Part shown: positions 17,379 to 28,998 of the stretch, piece after piece
How positions within the stretch are numbered: the stretch's first letter is position 1
Layout of the letters: each line of letters opens with the position of its first letter
From: Mesostigma viride
Lineage: Eukaryota > Streptophyta > Mesostigmatophyceae > Mesostigmatales > Mesostigmataceae
NCBI GenBank assembly: GCA_009746045.1
Contig: RPFO01000278.1
Location: 1-52,066, forward strand
DNA: 52,066 nucleotides
Direction: 5' to 3'
Notes under the pieces: generated by a model
Seen by the model: only the letters and a program-made list of their open reading frames with translations
Databases searched by the model: none
Told to the model about the DNA's origin: nothing
Program-made: the position numbers and the translations under genes

Positions 17379-18715
17379 GGTATGACAGTTACCTAAGGAC
17401 AAGCCAGTTGGACGCCATTTGAGGCATAATCGCTATTCAGAGGTCTTCAACAGCAAGCCAGTTCCTTTGCCTTTTGAGACATGGACCTATGTGGAGGTCT
17501 GTACCGGCAATCGCCTTCTAGGGCTTTTGAGGCGGGTGGTCGACCAACCCAGCTCCACGGTATTCGAGGCATAAGAGCAATCCAGAGGTCAGCGGTGACA
17601 ATCGCATTTGAGGGCTTGTGAGATGGGGAGCCGGTCTTTAAACCGGTAATCCCACCACTGGAGGGGTGGTTGCTGTGCGCAGCTATAGGCAGGAAGGTGG
17701 AACCACCAGCCGGCGTCTCGTTGGAGGGCGACCCAGGCAACAGCTGGCAGCAGGGGCCTCAAGGAAGAGCTGGTCAAGGGGACTCAAGGTCAAGGGACGT
17801 AGCGATGGGAATCGGATTTGGGATGCTGCGTTTTATGCCAGTGATTTTTTTAAGTGTCGGTGCTGAGGGGTCGCCAGGGGTTTTCAGCGCCCGTTTGGTC
17901 GTGGGGAGAGTTATGATGGAGAAAGCTGGCTGAGGGGTTTTCATGACAGGCCTAATGCTGCAAGAGTTATGGCGACAAACTGGCTGGAAGGGTCTAGGCT
18001 TCGCTGATTCGACAATCGTCAGTATTGGAGGTGTCATCATCGTTCCTGTCGTGCAGGAGCTGTCGTGCAGGCAGAGTGGGCAACTTTTGAGGAATCATGT
18101 GAGGGAACATGCAACGTCACGCGGTCGCTGCGGTCATCAGCAGAAGGCGTCGGGTCGAAAAATGGGTCTGTGTTTTGCCCAGATCCACCCAAGTCGTCAC
18201 GTACTAGGTTGCGGCAGTCAGCCTTGCAAGCTAGCTTTGACGGGGTACTGCATGCGGGGCTGCTTGTGCATCCACCGAGTTTTTATGAAAATCAATGGTT
18301 CAGAAGCTCCTTGCCACCCCTTGGGGTAAGCCCGTAGCGGCAAGTTTTCATCCAATGCTGATTCATCAATCGCAAAAATGTGGGTTGGCAAAACAGAGAC
18401 TTGGGGTGGCCCAATAGAATTGGCCCCCTCAGCGCCAAGCTGTAGCTCTGACACACAGTGCTGCCAGATTTGTGCGTGCGTGGATGGTATCGAGATGGTC
18501 ACCAGTGCTTTATAAGAGCCTGTGGACAGGGTAGCGATCACCATGCTGTAAATAGAGGTGACATGGTTATCATGGTAATCCGCATTTGAGACAGTTGAGA
18601 CAACTATGTCTGCTGTATGCATGGTCCGTGCACATGATTTTGATGGTACGCGCAAGCAGTTGTTCCAATTAATGCATGCAATAATGCATGCCATGTGTTA
18701 CAACAACTCTGTTAC
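17379..18715. other. Stretch without recognised genes
   Basis: Sequence downstream of the LysM gene. Short ORFs on both strands are unremarkable. The first 350 bases repeat loosely the phrases TTTTGAGG and GAGGC, suggesting an old degenerate repeat. Nothing else is supported. Confidence 0.4.
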
Positions 18716-18717
18716 GT

Positions 18718-18830
18718 GTTAATTAATTAATTAATTAATAATTGATTAACATTTAATGTGCGTATAATTTAATTTAGTTGTCTCACTAAATTAATTAATT
18801 AATTAAATAATTAATTAACTAATTAATAGA
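18718..18830. repeat. TTAATTAA-rich tract
   Basis: Runs of TTAATTAA at 18719-18745 and about 18790-18828. Similar tracts occur at about 20058, 22010-22024, 25184-25232, 26465-26480 and 28741-28810, almost always at the edge of another repeat. Confidence 0.85.
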
Positions 18831-19025
18831 CCCCTCACTGCGTCACGTGAGCATAAGTCCTCAGTGGGAGGGGAACATGGAATGGAATGGATTATGTAAG
18901 CTATCTAGGTCCTAGTTACAGGGTTGTGGGCACCACGGCCCGAATCGCTATGAATGCCATATGCGGTCACACGCGGGGCCCCCACAGACTTGGGGGTGGT
19001 CTCCTTCATCACTACTTGCCATCTA
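18829..19025. repeat. Dispersed repeat, copy 1
   Basis: About 200 bases repeated in direct orientation at 26481-26688. Both copies start right after a TTAATTAA tract with the TGCGTCACGTGAGCA palindromic phrase and share GTTACAGGGTTGTGGGCACC. Copies differ by small indels. Confidence 0.85.
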
Positions 19026-19173
19026 CTGGTCTCACGTAATTCATGGCCATATGTAGAGAGATTGAGTGATTTATCTAGTACCAAATCCGAAAGGCTTGCA
19101 TCACTCCCCGGACAGGAGAACTTTTGCGGATGACTGTAGGTGTAAGTTGGCGATGCCATGGTAACCGGAGACG

Positions 19174-19230
19174 TCCGTCCTATAGTCAGCAAAATTGGTG
19201 CGAGAGGTCCCCAGTTCGATTCCGGTCGGA
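19174..19230 (+). other. tRNA(Pro)-like relic, probably SINE-derived
   Basis: TCCGTCC at 19174-19180 can pair with GGTCGGA at 19224-19230 (one T-T mismatch), and TTGGTGCGAGAGGTCC followed by AGTTCGATTCC resembles the anticodon-arm 3' half, variable loop and T-arm of eukaryotic tRNA(Pro). The T-stem has mismatches and the anticodon 5' half-stem is absent, and the span is only 57 bases, so this is not a working tRNA. Confidence 0.3.
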
Positions 19231-20056
19231 TTCATTTGCAGATCGCGTTTTTCCGCGTTTTCCGCGGCCCGGCACTGAACGCAAATGGTTTTCACCTTTG
19301 CGGAGTGTCTGATCAGAATATGTAGCCTGGAAAGATTGACTCCGCGCCCGCATGATTGACAAGGAGAAATGAGCTGCCATCTGCGATAAGCACCTTCCTG
19401 AGGGGTATGCTCCTGTTTTCTCCCCACGGGCCTCGCGGCCCGTTGCTAGCCAGGGTAGAAGTCCGCAGGTGGAGGTTATTGGCCCTGAGGATAGCCGCTA
19501 CACTACCGCCTCGTCCGCCATTACAGTAGCTAAGGACAGCTCGGATGAGGATTACATCCCCATCTAGTGCTTTATGGTTGGGGAATGATGCAGACGATAT
19601 TTGTTTCAACTATTGCGTAATTATTTTTTCTAATGAGATTAGCATAGTACTCCGTGGCATGCCTTTGCGCATGACACGCAAGTACTTACTTACTTAGGGA
19701 AAGATTGAAAAACGTGTGTCTATTCTAGGCACAATCCACGAGCGGACATGGCTGACGGCAGACCTCAGAACTTTTGCGTCTGAGCCCCAAACTCAGTCGG
19801 ACTACTTGTGCACATCCGATGCGTCTTTTCAAGACGCATCCGCCAGTATAATCAGCTACGGCTATAACGCAATATTGTGACGATGCCACCACCACGTACC
19901 AGCAAAACGCAGCCTCGACAAACAAATCGACCTAAACAGATCGACCGCAACTCCGGCTGCGAACGCTATCGCGCTGATCCCAGCTATCCCATCCCGGCGG
20001 TTTACCTCACACCTGGATGCGATGCTCCACACCAAGCTCGTCACCAGCGCCAAATC

Positions 20057-20582
20057 TATTAATTAATTAAACACGTGCTCCCGTTGGGGAGTCACGGAGC
20101 ACCGAAGTGCTTCCCTGTGTGTGCACAACAGGAGAAAGGGCAGAGACCCCCAGTCTCCTTCATGCCAAAGGCATGCCCGACAGCGCTGCATGCGGGCGCG
20201 CTAGCTAAACGGACACGCTAACGATCCGGCAGTCTGTGGGTGCAATAAGACCCATGTGAGCATATCATAACAAGGAGCGTGGGCAAGTAATCTGATCGAA
20301 GCCAGGACGTCAGTAGCATGGCTGTAAAAGGACTAAGCTAAGGCTATGGCTGGTTGTGTACCGTGCGTTAGCGGTGTACGTGACTAGGTATGGTGGCACA
20401 GCTAGGCAAACATTCTAAGCATGGCTGCCATGGCGGCAGTGACTACCAATGAAGTCAAGCTAGGGCTACCAGCTATTCTAGCCGGCGCTGGCCGGGGCGT
20501 CCACATCTTGTGGTTGATCATCAGGTCCCCGTCCCTCCAGTACACCTTGGGCTTCTGGGGGTCCTGCTTATGGCGGAGGTAT
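20057..20582. repeat. Left arm of 525-base inverted repeat
   Basis: Inverted copy of 21500-22024. Both ends carry TTAATTAA and the phrase GGGGAGTCACGGAGCAC; the inner end contains the antisense of the LINE ORF1 C terminus. A third copy of the outer end occurs at 25225-25265. Confidence 0.75.
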
Positions 20583-20591
20583 GCCGGCCAC

Positions 20592-21597
20592 CAGCTACTA
20601 CCAGCGCAGCCTCGCCGACATCAGCAGAACGCTAGCCCCCGCCCCCGCACAGCCGGCAGCCCCTTCGGCTCCCTCCGTCTGCAAGGATGACATCCGCGCA
20701 GTGCTGGAGGAGCACGTGACCTGGCCGCTGGCCGAGAAGCTGACATCGCTGAACACGACGCTCAACACGGTGGAGGCCCGGGTCTCCAATGTGGAAACCA
20801 AGGTCGTCCACAAGCTCCAGCCCCAGTTCACGACGCTGCACACCGCGGCGCAAGCTTCGGAAACGCATGCTGCACTAATTGTCTCTCGCCTTAACCAGGT
20901 GGAGGGCAAGTGCGGCGTGCTCATGAAGAAGCTTGAGGCCATCACCGCCCACACCGAGGCCCTGCATGGCCACACAGGTCCCCAAGATAGCGGAGCAGAC
21001 GGCCACCATTGCATCCCATGCAGCCACCCCGGCAGGATGCTGGTGACCTCCCGCCGCTCTCCTACGCGGACCTGCTGTGGTCGGCGACCGCCTCCACCAC
21101 CGACGCCATCGCCACGAAACTCCAGGAGCTGGAGGACCACCGCCAAGCCCAGCAACGGGAGGTCACCGACCGCGCTCGCCGCGAGTGCCGCGTGGTGCTA
21201 CGTCGCTTCCCCCAGAAGCCAGGTGAGACGTCAACCTCCCTTGCTGACGAGCTCAAGAACCAGCTTCTTACCCTCATGGGCCTGGTAGGTGAGGTAGAAC
21301 TGCGTGGGTGCCACCGCCTTCCCCACTCACGGGACAAGGCGGCTCCCCCACCAGTCCTGCTCACCTTCCCCTCCCCTGTCAGAGGATAAGCAGCGGTTCC
21401 TCTCTCGTCGCAAGAGGTTGCACGACCTCACCTGGACGCTGGATGACGACCTGACCCCCGCTCAGCAACAGCAGCGACGCGACCTGTGGTCGGAATACCT
21501 CCGCCATAAGCAGGACCCCCAGAAGCCCAAGGTGTACTGGAGGGGCGGGGACCTGATGATCAACCACAAGATGTGGACGCCCCCAGCGGGCTAGAAT
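20592..21597 (+). pseudogene. LINE (L1-like) ORF1 fragment, plus copy
   Basis: Reads SYYQRSLADISRTLAP, a coiled-coil stretch (SLNTTLNTVEARVSNVETKV, then HAALIVSRLNQVEGKCGVL), then, after two frame changes (near 21010 and 21370), the RNA-binding part: VVLRRFPQKPGETSTSLADE, CHRLPHSRDKAAPPPVLLTF, and WRGGDLMINHKMWTPPAG to the stop at about 21592. Coiled coil followed by an RRM-like module and a KVYWRGGDLMI end is the layout of L1 ORF1p, the RNA chaperone of the retrotransposon. The start is truncated; it joins an inverted 3' fragment at 20591. Inactive because of the frame changes. Confidence 0.7.
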
Positions 21598-22024
21598 AGC
21601 AATAGCCCAAGCAATTGTAACCATTATAGTCACTGCCGCTAAGGCAGCCATGCCTAGAATGTTCGCCTAGCTGTGCCAACATACCTAGTCACGTGCCGCC
21701 CACGCGCGCACGGTACACAACCAGCCATAGCCTTTATTATAGCCTAGTCCTAGCACAGCCATGCTACGCCCGTGCTATGGTCAGATTACTTGCCCACGCT
21801 ATACTTGTTATGCCCCGCTTACATGGGTCTTATTGCACCCACAGTTTGCCGGATCGTTAGCCTGTCCTTTTAGCTAGCCGCGCCCGATTGCAGCTGTGGC
21901 ATGCCTTTGGCATGAAGGAGACTGGGGGTCTCTGCCCTTTCTCCTGTAGTGCACACACAGGGATTAAAAGCACTTCAGTGCTCCGTGACTCCCCAACGGG
22001 AGCACGTGTTTAATTAATTAATTA

Positions 22025-23132
22025 ATGCCGGCCACAGGTCGCGTCGTTGCTGTTGCTGAGCGGGGGTCAGTCAGGTCGTCATCCAGCGTCCAGGTGAGGT
22101 CGTGCAACCGCTTGCGACGAGAGAGGAACCGCTGCTTATCCTCAGGGGAGGGGAAGGTGAGCAGGACTGGTGGGGGAGCCGCCCTGTCCCGTGAGTGGGG
22201 AAGGCGGTGGCACCCACGCAGTTTTACCTCACCTACCAGGCCCATGAGGGTAAGAAGCTGGTTCTTGAGCTCGTCAGCAAGGGAGGTTGACGTCTCACCT
22301 GGCTTCTGGGGGAAGCGACGTAGTAGCACCACTCGGCACTCGCGGCGAGCGCGGTCGGTGACCTCCCGTTGCTGGGCCTGGCGGTGGTCCTCCAGCTCCT
22401 GGAGTTTCGTGGCGATGGCGTCGGTGGTTGAGGCGGTCGCTGACCGCAGCAGGTCCGCGTAGGAGAGCGGCGGGAGGTCACCAGCATCCTGCCGGGGTGG
22501 CTGCCGGGATGCAATGGTGGCCGGTCTGCTCCGCTATCTTTGGGACCTGTGTGGCCATGCAGGGCCTCGGTGTGGGCGGTGATGGCTTCAAGCTTCTTCA
22601 TGAGCACGCCGAACTTGCCCTCCACCTGGTTAAGGCGAGAGACAAGTGCAGCGTGCGTGTCCGAAGCCTGCGCCACGGTGTGAAGCGCCGTGCACTGGGG
22701 TTGTAGCTTGTGAACGACTGGGGTTTCCACATTGGAGATCCGGGCCTCGACCGTGTTGAGCGTGGTGTTCAGCGATGTCAGCTTCTCGGCCAGCGGCCAG
22801 GTCACGTGCTCCTCCAGCACTGCGCGGATGTCATCCTTGCAGAGGGAGGGAGCCGAGGGGGCTGCCGGCTGTGCGGGGGCGGAGGCGCTGAGCGCTCTGT
22901 TGATGTCGCCGAGGCTGCGCTGGTAGTAACTGGTCAAGATAAATCGGCGTTGGCGTGGTTCTTCATAACTGTGTAGAGCCAGGACGTGTCGCGGTCCTCG
23001 ATAGCCGCCCCCCCCTTCGGGGACTCGAAGAGCTAGCCTCCGTTCCTGTGCGAGGAACTGGAGGACCTCGGCGACGTCCTGCGGCGACAGCCCCTGCCAC
23101 TCGATGAGGGGGAACTTGCTGTCACCGGGCAA
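22025..23132 (-). pseudogene. LINE (L1-like) ORF1, minus copy
   Basis: A second, longer copy on the opposite strand, beginning MPGDSKFPLIEWQGLSPQDV at 23132 and running as 299 codons to 22233 with the same coiled coil and frame change as the plus copy; the RNA-binding part continues in another frame (22332-22018) and is cut short within DLT at a TTAATTAA tract (22010-22024). It supplies the N-terminal part that the plus copy lacks. The two copies converge head to head, 3' ends together. Confidence 0.7.
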
Positions 23133-23654
23133 GAATTGGCTCCATTTGTGGCGCGGTCGTGGGCATGGTTTCTTAATTGGGCTCAGGCGAGGCCTTTGGC
23201 GATGGTTTTGCTGGTGATGGGTTGGCGAGCCCAGGCTGCTGCATGGGCAAGGACAATGGCGAGTGGGTTGGGCTGGGAGCCGGTAAGCTCCTTTTCCAAA
23301 CCCCGTTTTGCTTTTGGGGTCGTCAACTCGTCATAGCTGCTTGTCACGTGAGTAAGTTTGGCAACACGGCGTTTCAGCCGTAACCGATTATACTGGCGTG
23401 CGCGTCTGAAAAAAAGCGCATCGAATGCAAGTGGTCTGACCGAACTTGGGGCTCAGACGCAAAAGATCTGAGCTCCGCCGTCAGCCGTGCCGCCGTCAGC
23501 CATTTTCGTCACTGCCATGAACTATACCAGCGCCAAAGAAAACGCACACTCACTCGGCCCATACCCAGTGGGACGCCTGCCGATTTGACGCTGGCAACGT
23601 ACCAGGGCTTTCGCATCCTGGAATGCAATATGGTATAACCAAAGCTTTAACGAG

Positions 23655-24431
23655 CAAAGGTTTAACGAGCGCGAGCATGGCGGGGTTGGCACTGGCTACC
23701 GCCTGGCCGACCTGATTTATGCGGACGACACCACCCTCATCGCGCGCCCCGAGCACATTCAGCCCTGGCTGGACTGTCTGGGCTTGGACTGGCGAGGGCC
23801 GTGGGGTTGGGGATTAGTGTCAAAACTGAGGCGATGGTGATTCGGGCCTCCATGCAGTCGCCCACCGCTGCCGCGCCTGCTCGACGGGACGCGGAGGTCC
23901 CGTTCCCGTACGTTCCTGGTGACCGCGCGCTTCAAACTGCTGGGCCAGCATGATGCTCCCTGACACCGCCCACGACGTGGACATCCGCATCGGCCTGGCC
24001 TGGGCCAGGCTCCGTTCGCTCACCACCCACTGGCGCTCAAAGGGCCTGGGCGAGCACCGCAAGCGCATGATCTATAGCTTCAAGGTCCTCGTCCTCACGG
24101 TGCACTTACGTATGGCGCCGAGGCGTGGACACTCACGGACACACTGGCAGCTAAGCTTGACGGCACGGTTTACAGGATGCTCCGACAGGTCCTGAATGTA
24201 GGGTTTTCCCAGTGTAGGTCATTAGAGTCTTTGTATCACGGTATGCCTCGTATTTCGGACGAGATTATAATCTATAGGCAGCGTAGGATAGCATTTGTAG
24301 GACATCTTGCTCGCACCAGCCAGGTCGACACCGCCCTTGGTCTGGCCAGCCCCCAGCGGCTTGTCCAACCAGGGCGGCATATTTTGACCTGGCCTGAGTG
24401 GCCCCAAGGACATTCGGCCAGGAAGCTATAG
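23655..24431 (+). pseudogene. LINE reverse-transcriptase fragment 1
   Basis: Plus strand reads GTGYRLADLIYADDTTLIAR; the catalytic YADD codons are at 23718-23729. After a frame change comes GISVKTEAMVI (the next RT motif), then further broken pieces ending in RQRRIAFVGHLARTSQVDTA near 24330, the C-terminal part of the L1-type ORF2 of this family. No endonuclease region is visible. Inactive by several frame changes. Confidence 0.7.
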
Positions 24432-25001
24432 GTAAACCTGCCATGAACTACACCCAGATGTTGCTGGCCGACCTAGTGGTCCCAGCCCATGCAGTTTGAA
24501 CACCGCATCCACATTACAATTCGTTCAAGTGGCCCGCCGGAGCGGCTGTACAATTTTTCCCAGTGAGCGCGCTGCCAAGTGTACTTGTGGGCAAATTTTT
24601 AGGTGCTCCGTCACTTCGAGGTACTCCCTCTCCCTTCTTTGGTTGGACTGCCATGCAGAACAAGAAGCGGTGGCAGAAGATTGTCCAGGCTCACACGCCA
24701 GCCCCTGTGGGCAAGCCACGGGCCACCCCCCCCCAAAAGGAAGGGGCGTTTTGCTGGGTAGCATGTAGTTAGGATTTTCTATCGACTAGCTAGATAGCTT
24801 AGAATTAATAGGTTAGTTCGATTACGCGGCTTCCTCCACCTCCACCCCCATCAAGGAATATGCTTTTTTATGTGCTACATGATTTCCCCTCCGGGAGGCA
24901 TGTTATAATTTAATTTTTATTTTAATGCACTTTGTGCACCGGCCAGAGCAGGTGTGGTTTACCTTCTATACCCTAGCAGGAAGTAGGTTTATACCCTTTA
25001 A
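24432..25001. other. Stretch without recognised genes
   Basis: AT-rich DNA between LINE remnants. At about 24869-24915 there is a diverged copy of the GTGCTACATGA and CTCC block that recurs at 25045-25090. Nothing coding is supported. Confidence 0.4.
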
Positions 25002-25105
25002 TTGCAGGAAGTAGCCCAGAATGTATTAAAAGCCATATCGGCCCCTTCTCAGGGATATGTGCTACATGAACTCCCAACGGAGATATGTTCCAATTTTTTA
25101 TTAAT
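25002..25105. repeat. Empty-site copy of repeat flanking the 826-base element
   Basis: Inverted counterpart of the sequences on both sides of 28071-28896 (GCAGGAAGTAGCC through GGGATATGTGCTAC, then CTCCCAACGGAG). Here the two flanks are joined, with ATGAA between, so this copy has no insertion. Confidence 0.7.
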
Positions 25106-25589
25106 TAATGGCGAGAGCACGCAGCCCTGCCACACACCCTTTTGTAGAGGGCATGGTGGCGTGGGACCCCTTCCCTCATATTAATTAATTAATTAATTAG
25201 TTTATTAATTAACTAACTAATTAATTAATTAAACTCGTGCTTCCGTTGGGGAGTCACGGAGCATTGACCTCGATGCATTGCATATGCAATTAATGGATGG
25301 ATGGATGGCTACACACAATCCTACCGGTCTAAGCCATCTACAGGCTATCTACAAAACAAGAGTTTTCTATATCTATGGTGCCCGCGACCCTAGGGGTCTT
25401 GGCTAGCGTGCCTCCCTCGCCTTGCAAACACGCTCCTTCCCCACTGCAGGGGGTTTGTTGTCCTAAATGACCTGGGCCCACTTGGCCTTGCCCATCATCT
25501 TTTTCCAAATCACAGAGAGGCCTAGGCCCCCCATATCCTCTACGAGCTGTTCTTTGAAGCTGCGGGCCTAATTGCGGCGTCTATAACCT

Positions 25590-26340
25590 GGCTGGGCCCG
25601 GCCCGCGTGAGGAGGTGCCGGCCCGGTTGGGCGCGGGGCGCAGCCCTGCAGAGGGGCCACGTGAGGTGTCTACCTGGTTGGTGCGAGCTAAGTGCCCTAC
25701 CAGCAGCAGGCGCCGCTGCTTGATGCAGTGCTGGTGATACGTGGCATGCCGAGGAGGTACTTGTTCAAGTCCTCCTTGCGGACATGGGCAGCGTATCCTA
25801 CATGGGAAATTGACCGCAGCATGTTGGTGACCGCGCCGTCCAGCTTGCTGGCAAGGTCGGCGGTGAGAGTCCACGTCTCGGCCCCGTACGTAAGAACAGG
25901 GAGGACCAGGGCCTCAAACAGGTTCTGTTTCTCGAGCTTGCCCAAGGGCTAATTGCGCCACCTATAGGGCACAGTATTGCATGGCGTAAAGCGTGCCAGG
26001 CGAGCCGGGCCGGAGATACGGTGGTCCACATCGGCCTCGCAGCTGGGGAGTAAGCTACCCATGCAGCGCAACTTGACGCGGTCCCGATACAGGACTCGAG
26101 AGCCATCAAGTAGAAAGAGGTCGGGCGGTGTCTGAGTGAGCCCAATTGCCAGAGCCTCGGTCTTCTTGCTGACCTCAAGCCCCACCACACGGGCCTCGAT
26201 TGCGAGGCAGTAAAGCCACGTCTGCACGTGCTCAGTGCTCTCGAAGAGGGTGGTGTCGTCTGCATAATAGATGATGTCCGCCAGCCGAATCTCCGTTTCT
26301 GCCCCGTCATGCCAGAAACGGTTGTCGACCTGCACCCCTG
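25590..26340 (-). pseudogene. LINE reverse-transcriptase fragment 2
   Basis: Minus strand reads RLADIIYYADDTTLFESTEH (YADD codons at 26266-26255), VVGLEVSKKTEALAIG, then after a frame change FEALVLPVLTYGAETWTLTA and VRKEDLNKYLLGMPRI, ending with HLARTNQVDTS near 25680. This is the same family as fragment 1, in the opposite orientation and longer. LTYGAETWTL is the usual motif after the thumb in L1-type ORF2. Truncated at both ends. Confidence 0.7.
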
Positions 26341-26480
26341 GTTCCCAGTACCCACAATGCTCCTTTCCTCATGCTACAGACAGGCATACCGGCACAGGGT
26401 GCACATTTGGACCGGGCTTTCTGTATGATGCATGCCACTCCCACCTCCCCTCCTTAATTTATCATTAGTTAATTAATTAA

Positions 26481-26688
26481 TAGACACGTGACTGCGTCAC
26501 GTGAGCATAGTGCTCAGTGGGAGGGGAACATGGGATGGAATGGATGAGGTAAGCTATCTAGGTCCTAGTTACAGGGTTGTGGGCACCACGGCCCGAATCG
26601 CTATATGAATGCCACTGTACGTGGTCACACGCGGAGCCCCCACAGACTTGGGGGTGGTCTGGACTTCATCACTACTTGCCATCCATCC
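26481..26688. repeat. Dispersed repeat, copy 2
   Basis: Direct repeat of 18829-19025; see that entry. Starts after a TTAATTAA tract. Confidence 0.85.
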
Positions 26689-26799
26689 TTGCGCCCTGGT
26701 CATCTGCCTCCATATTACAGACAAACCAGGATCGAGGCTGCCCGGGTGTGAGCCCGTCTCGTCTAGGGTAGCACATGTTCATCATGCCTAGTCTATCAC

Positions 26800-27500
26800 G
26801 GAAAGTCCACGGGTGGCGGCCCTGCAGCGCGTGGCGCGGGGCACACCAGGTGAGGAGGTATAACGCCCAGCCGGGCTGGGCGGGCTTGGTCCGCAGTGCC
26901 AGCTAGTCTACATGTATCTGATGTGTCTACCTGATCTGTGCGGGCCAGGTGCCCGGGTACGGGCCCAGACGCCTGTGCATGAGAATGTGGGAAACATAGG
27001 GCAAATCAGCGTATAAATTCTCATTACTAATGTGCAAACCAAAGGGGATGTTAAGGGCCTTGCGCAGCATCTATGAGCTTGGTGACGGTGCCGTCGAGTC
27101 GTTGCTCCAGCGAGCTCCTGCGTCAGTGTCCAGGTCTCGACGCCGTAGGTCAGGATCGTCCGAGAATGACGACCTTAAAGAGGTCACGCTTGACGATCCG
27201 GGGTAGGGCGGGGTTGCTCCACCAGCGGCGGTGGTCATGCATGGAGTTGCGCCCACGCCATGCCGATCCGTGTCGTCAGGTCGTCCTCGCGCAGTCAGGA
27301 AGCCAACTGCCGAGCAGCTTGAAGCGGCCTGAAGTAGGGTAGTTGACCTCGGTGTTGTCTAAGAGGCGGAGTGGGCCGGCGGGCCGGGGCCCGGCCATGC
27401 CGAGAGCCAGGGCCTCCGTTTTTGGGCTGATTTCTAGACCAACAGCTAGTGAGCCTCGAGCGCCAGGCAGTCCAGCCAAAGTTGGGCAGACGCCGGCTTC
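26800..27500 (-). pseudogene. LINE reverse-transcriptase fragment 3, catalytic part missing
   Basis: Minus strand reads AVGLEISPKTEALALGMAG (about 27430), LDNTEVNYPTSGRFKLLGSW, and, in another frame, an equivalent of LTYGVETWTLT near 27130 and ARTDQVDTS near 26930. The YADD motif expected just upstream is absent: the sequence changes at about 27490 to unrelated DNA. A third member of the same LINE family, more decayed. Confidence 0.55.
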
Positions 27501-28070
27501 TCATTATCATTATCAATTGAATGCATAGATACCTGTGGTCGCCACATCCTCCGGGCGGCTGTTGATGCCGGCGCTGCTGCCGCTGTGGCCGAGCGCGACA
27601 AGTTTGCCTCCTACAGTACGGCAATGCGGGGCCCCACCGGGTCACTGATCCCCTTTGTCCTTGAGGAGTTCGGGGCCAGGATGAGCCTCAAGCTAGACGG
27701 CGGAGTGTTTTCACGAGTGCTTCCAGCGGCGGGAAGACCGCCTCGACCTCGAGGGTCAGACGCCCCGTGGTCTGCCCGGACATGGTCCTCGTATTGGCGG
27801 CAGCGCCTGTCCCTCGCCCTCACTCGGACGGTGGCTGATCAATGTGTTAGTTAATTATTCGGCCGCGTCCAGGCCGACTTTGTTGCAACCCAGGCGGTGT
27901 AGTAGATAGGTCACTTCCCAGGCCTGGTGGGCCGGCTGCGGTGCTGCTGGTGTCTAGATAGTTTGGTGTTGTCGTTAGTTGTACCTTTTGCTGCCAGGCC
28001 GGCCTGATCCCTGCATGCCCATTGAATTGAATTGAATTGAATTGAATTGTAACATAACTCCGTTGGGAGA
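27501..28070. other. Stretch without recognised genes, ends in GAATT repeats
   Basis: No gene is supported. Positions about 28021-28048 are GAATT pentamers. A short ORF with Arg/Pro-rich composition is not convincing. Confidence 0.4.
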
Positions 28071-28896
28071 ATACACCGTCCGCATTGGAAGTTTGTTATT
28101 ATGGGTCAATTTTTGCCGTATTTGCATTACGAATAACCCTGGATTGTTTGTTGGGGAGCCAGTTAGAGTCCCGGGTTTTTATTATTTAATTAAAACCTTT
28201 TGTTTGTTTGTTTGTCCTGCAGCCGTTCAAGGCACGTGGGTACTTATTTAATTAAATTTCTTTTGTTTGTTTGGTAGATATGGTACACGCCGTCCCCAAC
28301 CCGCGGCCCGGCGGCCCCCCTTTCGGCGGCCACAGGCTATCAAAGAGACAACCTCTAGCTATAGTCAGTGGAGGTCTCAGGTCAGTGATACGCTATTTAA
28401 TTGCTCAAGGCCCATAAGTATCGCGGCACATGAGTAGTACATCTTACATGTACATCTGTAGACACGCTCAGGCCTCAGCCTCTACTGAGTACCGACCGAC
28501 GTGCCCTGCCGGCTGCCGAGGCAGTACTGTAGAGCGTGGATTGCTGGATGCAAAAGCGGTTCACTTGGTTCGCGCCTCACCCCGCGCTCGGCCTGCGTCT
28601 CGCGGGTTTTTTTCGATTTTCACGATATTTCATGTTCCCCGCCTGTCCAAGGTATTTTCGAAGGTTTTATGTACTTTATATTATATAATATAAAGTGTTT
28701 GTTTGTTTTCTCACAGGGCGACGACCCCGTGCCCACATGAGTTAATTAATTAATTTTGTTTGTTTGTTTGTTGAGTCCAGTCCTCAGCCCCCGGAGTTAA
28801 TTAATTAATTTTCTTTTGTTTTTTTTATGGTTTTCAGCCAGAACATTTTCCAGAAGCTAATTATTTATTTAAAACTTCCAATGCGGACGGTGTATG
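28071..28896. mobile_element. 826-base element with 24-base perfect inverted termini
   Basis: Positions 28071-28094 and 28873-28896 are exact reverse complements (ATACACCGTCCGCATTGGAA at the left edge). The flanks outside match 25002-25105 (inverted), where they are contiguous, giving a filled and an empty site. The duplication is two bases (AT or TA), which would suit a Tc1/mariner-like non-autonomous element. The interior has TTTG runs and TTAATTAA tracts and no coding sequence. Confidence 0.7.
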
Positions 28897-28998
28897 TAGC
28901 ACATATCCCTGAGACGGAAGGGGCATATGGCTTTTAATACATTCTAGGCTACTTCCTGCAATTAAGAGTGGAATGTACATAAGCAACACTTGCTCTAA

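Larger units (their letters stand above)
19748..23505. repeat. Compound inverted-repeat region
   Basis: The block 19748-19862 is an imperfect inverted copy of 23376-23505 (shared phrases TTTTGCGTCTGAGCCCCAA and CGCCAGTATAATC on opposite strands). Between them lie a further pair of about 525-base inverted repeats (20057-20582 against 21500-22024) and two facing copies of a LINE ORF1. The outer pair may be the ends of an element or product of a hairpin rearrangement. Confidence 0.65.

Noticed and set aside
19174-19230. Functional tRNA gene
   Set aside because: Too short, T-stem mismatched, anticodon stem incomplete.
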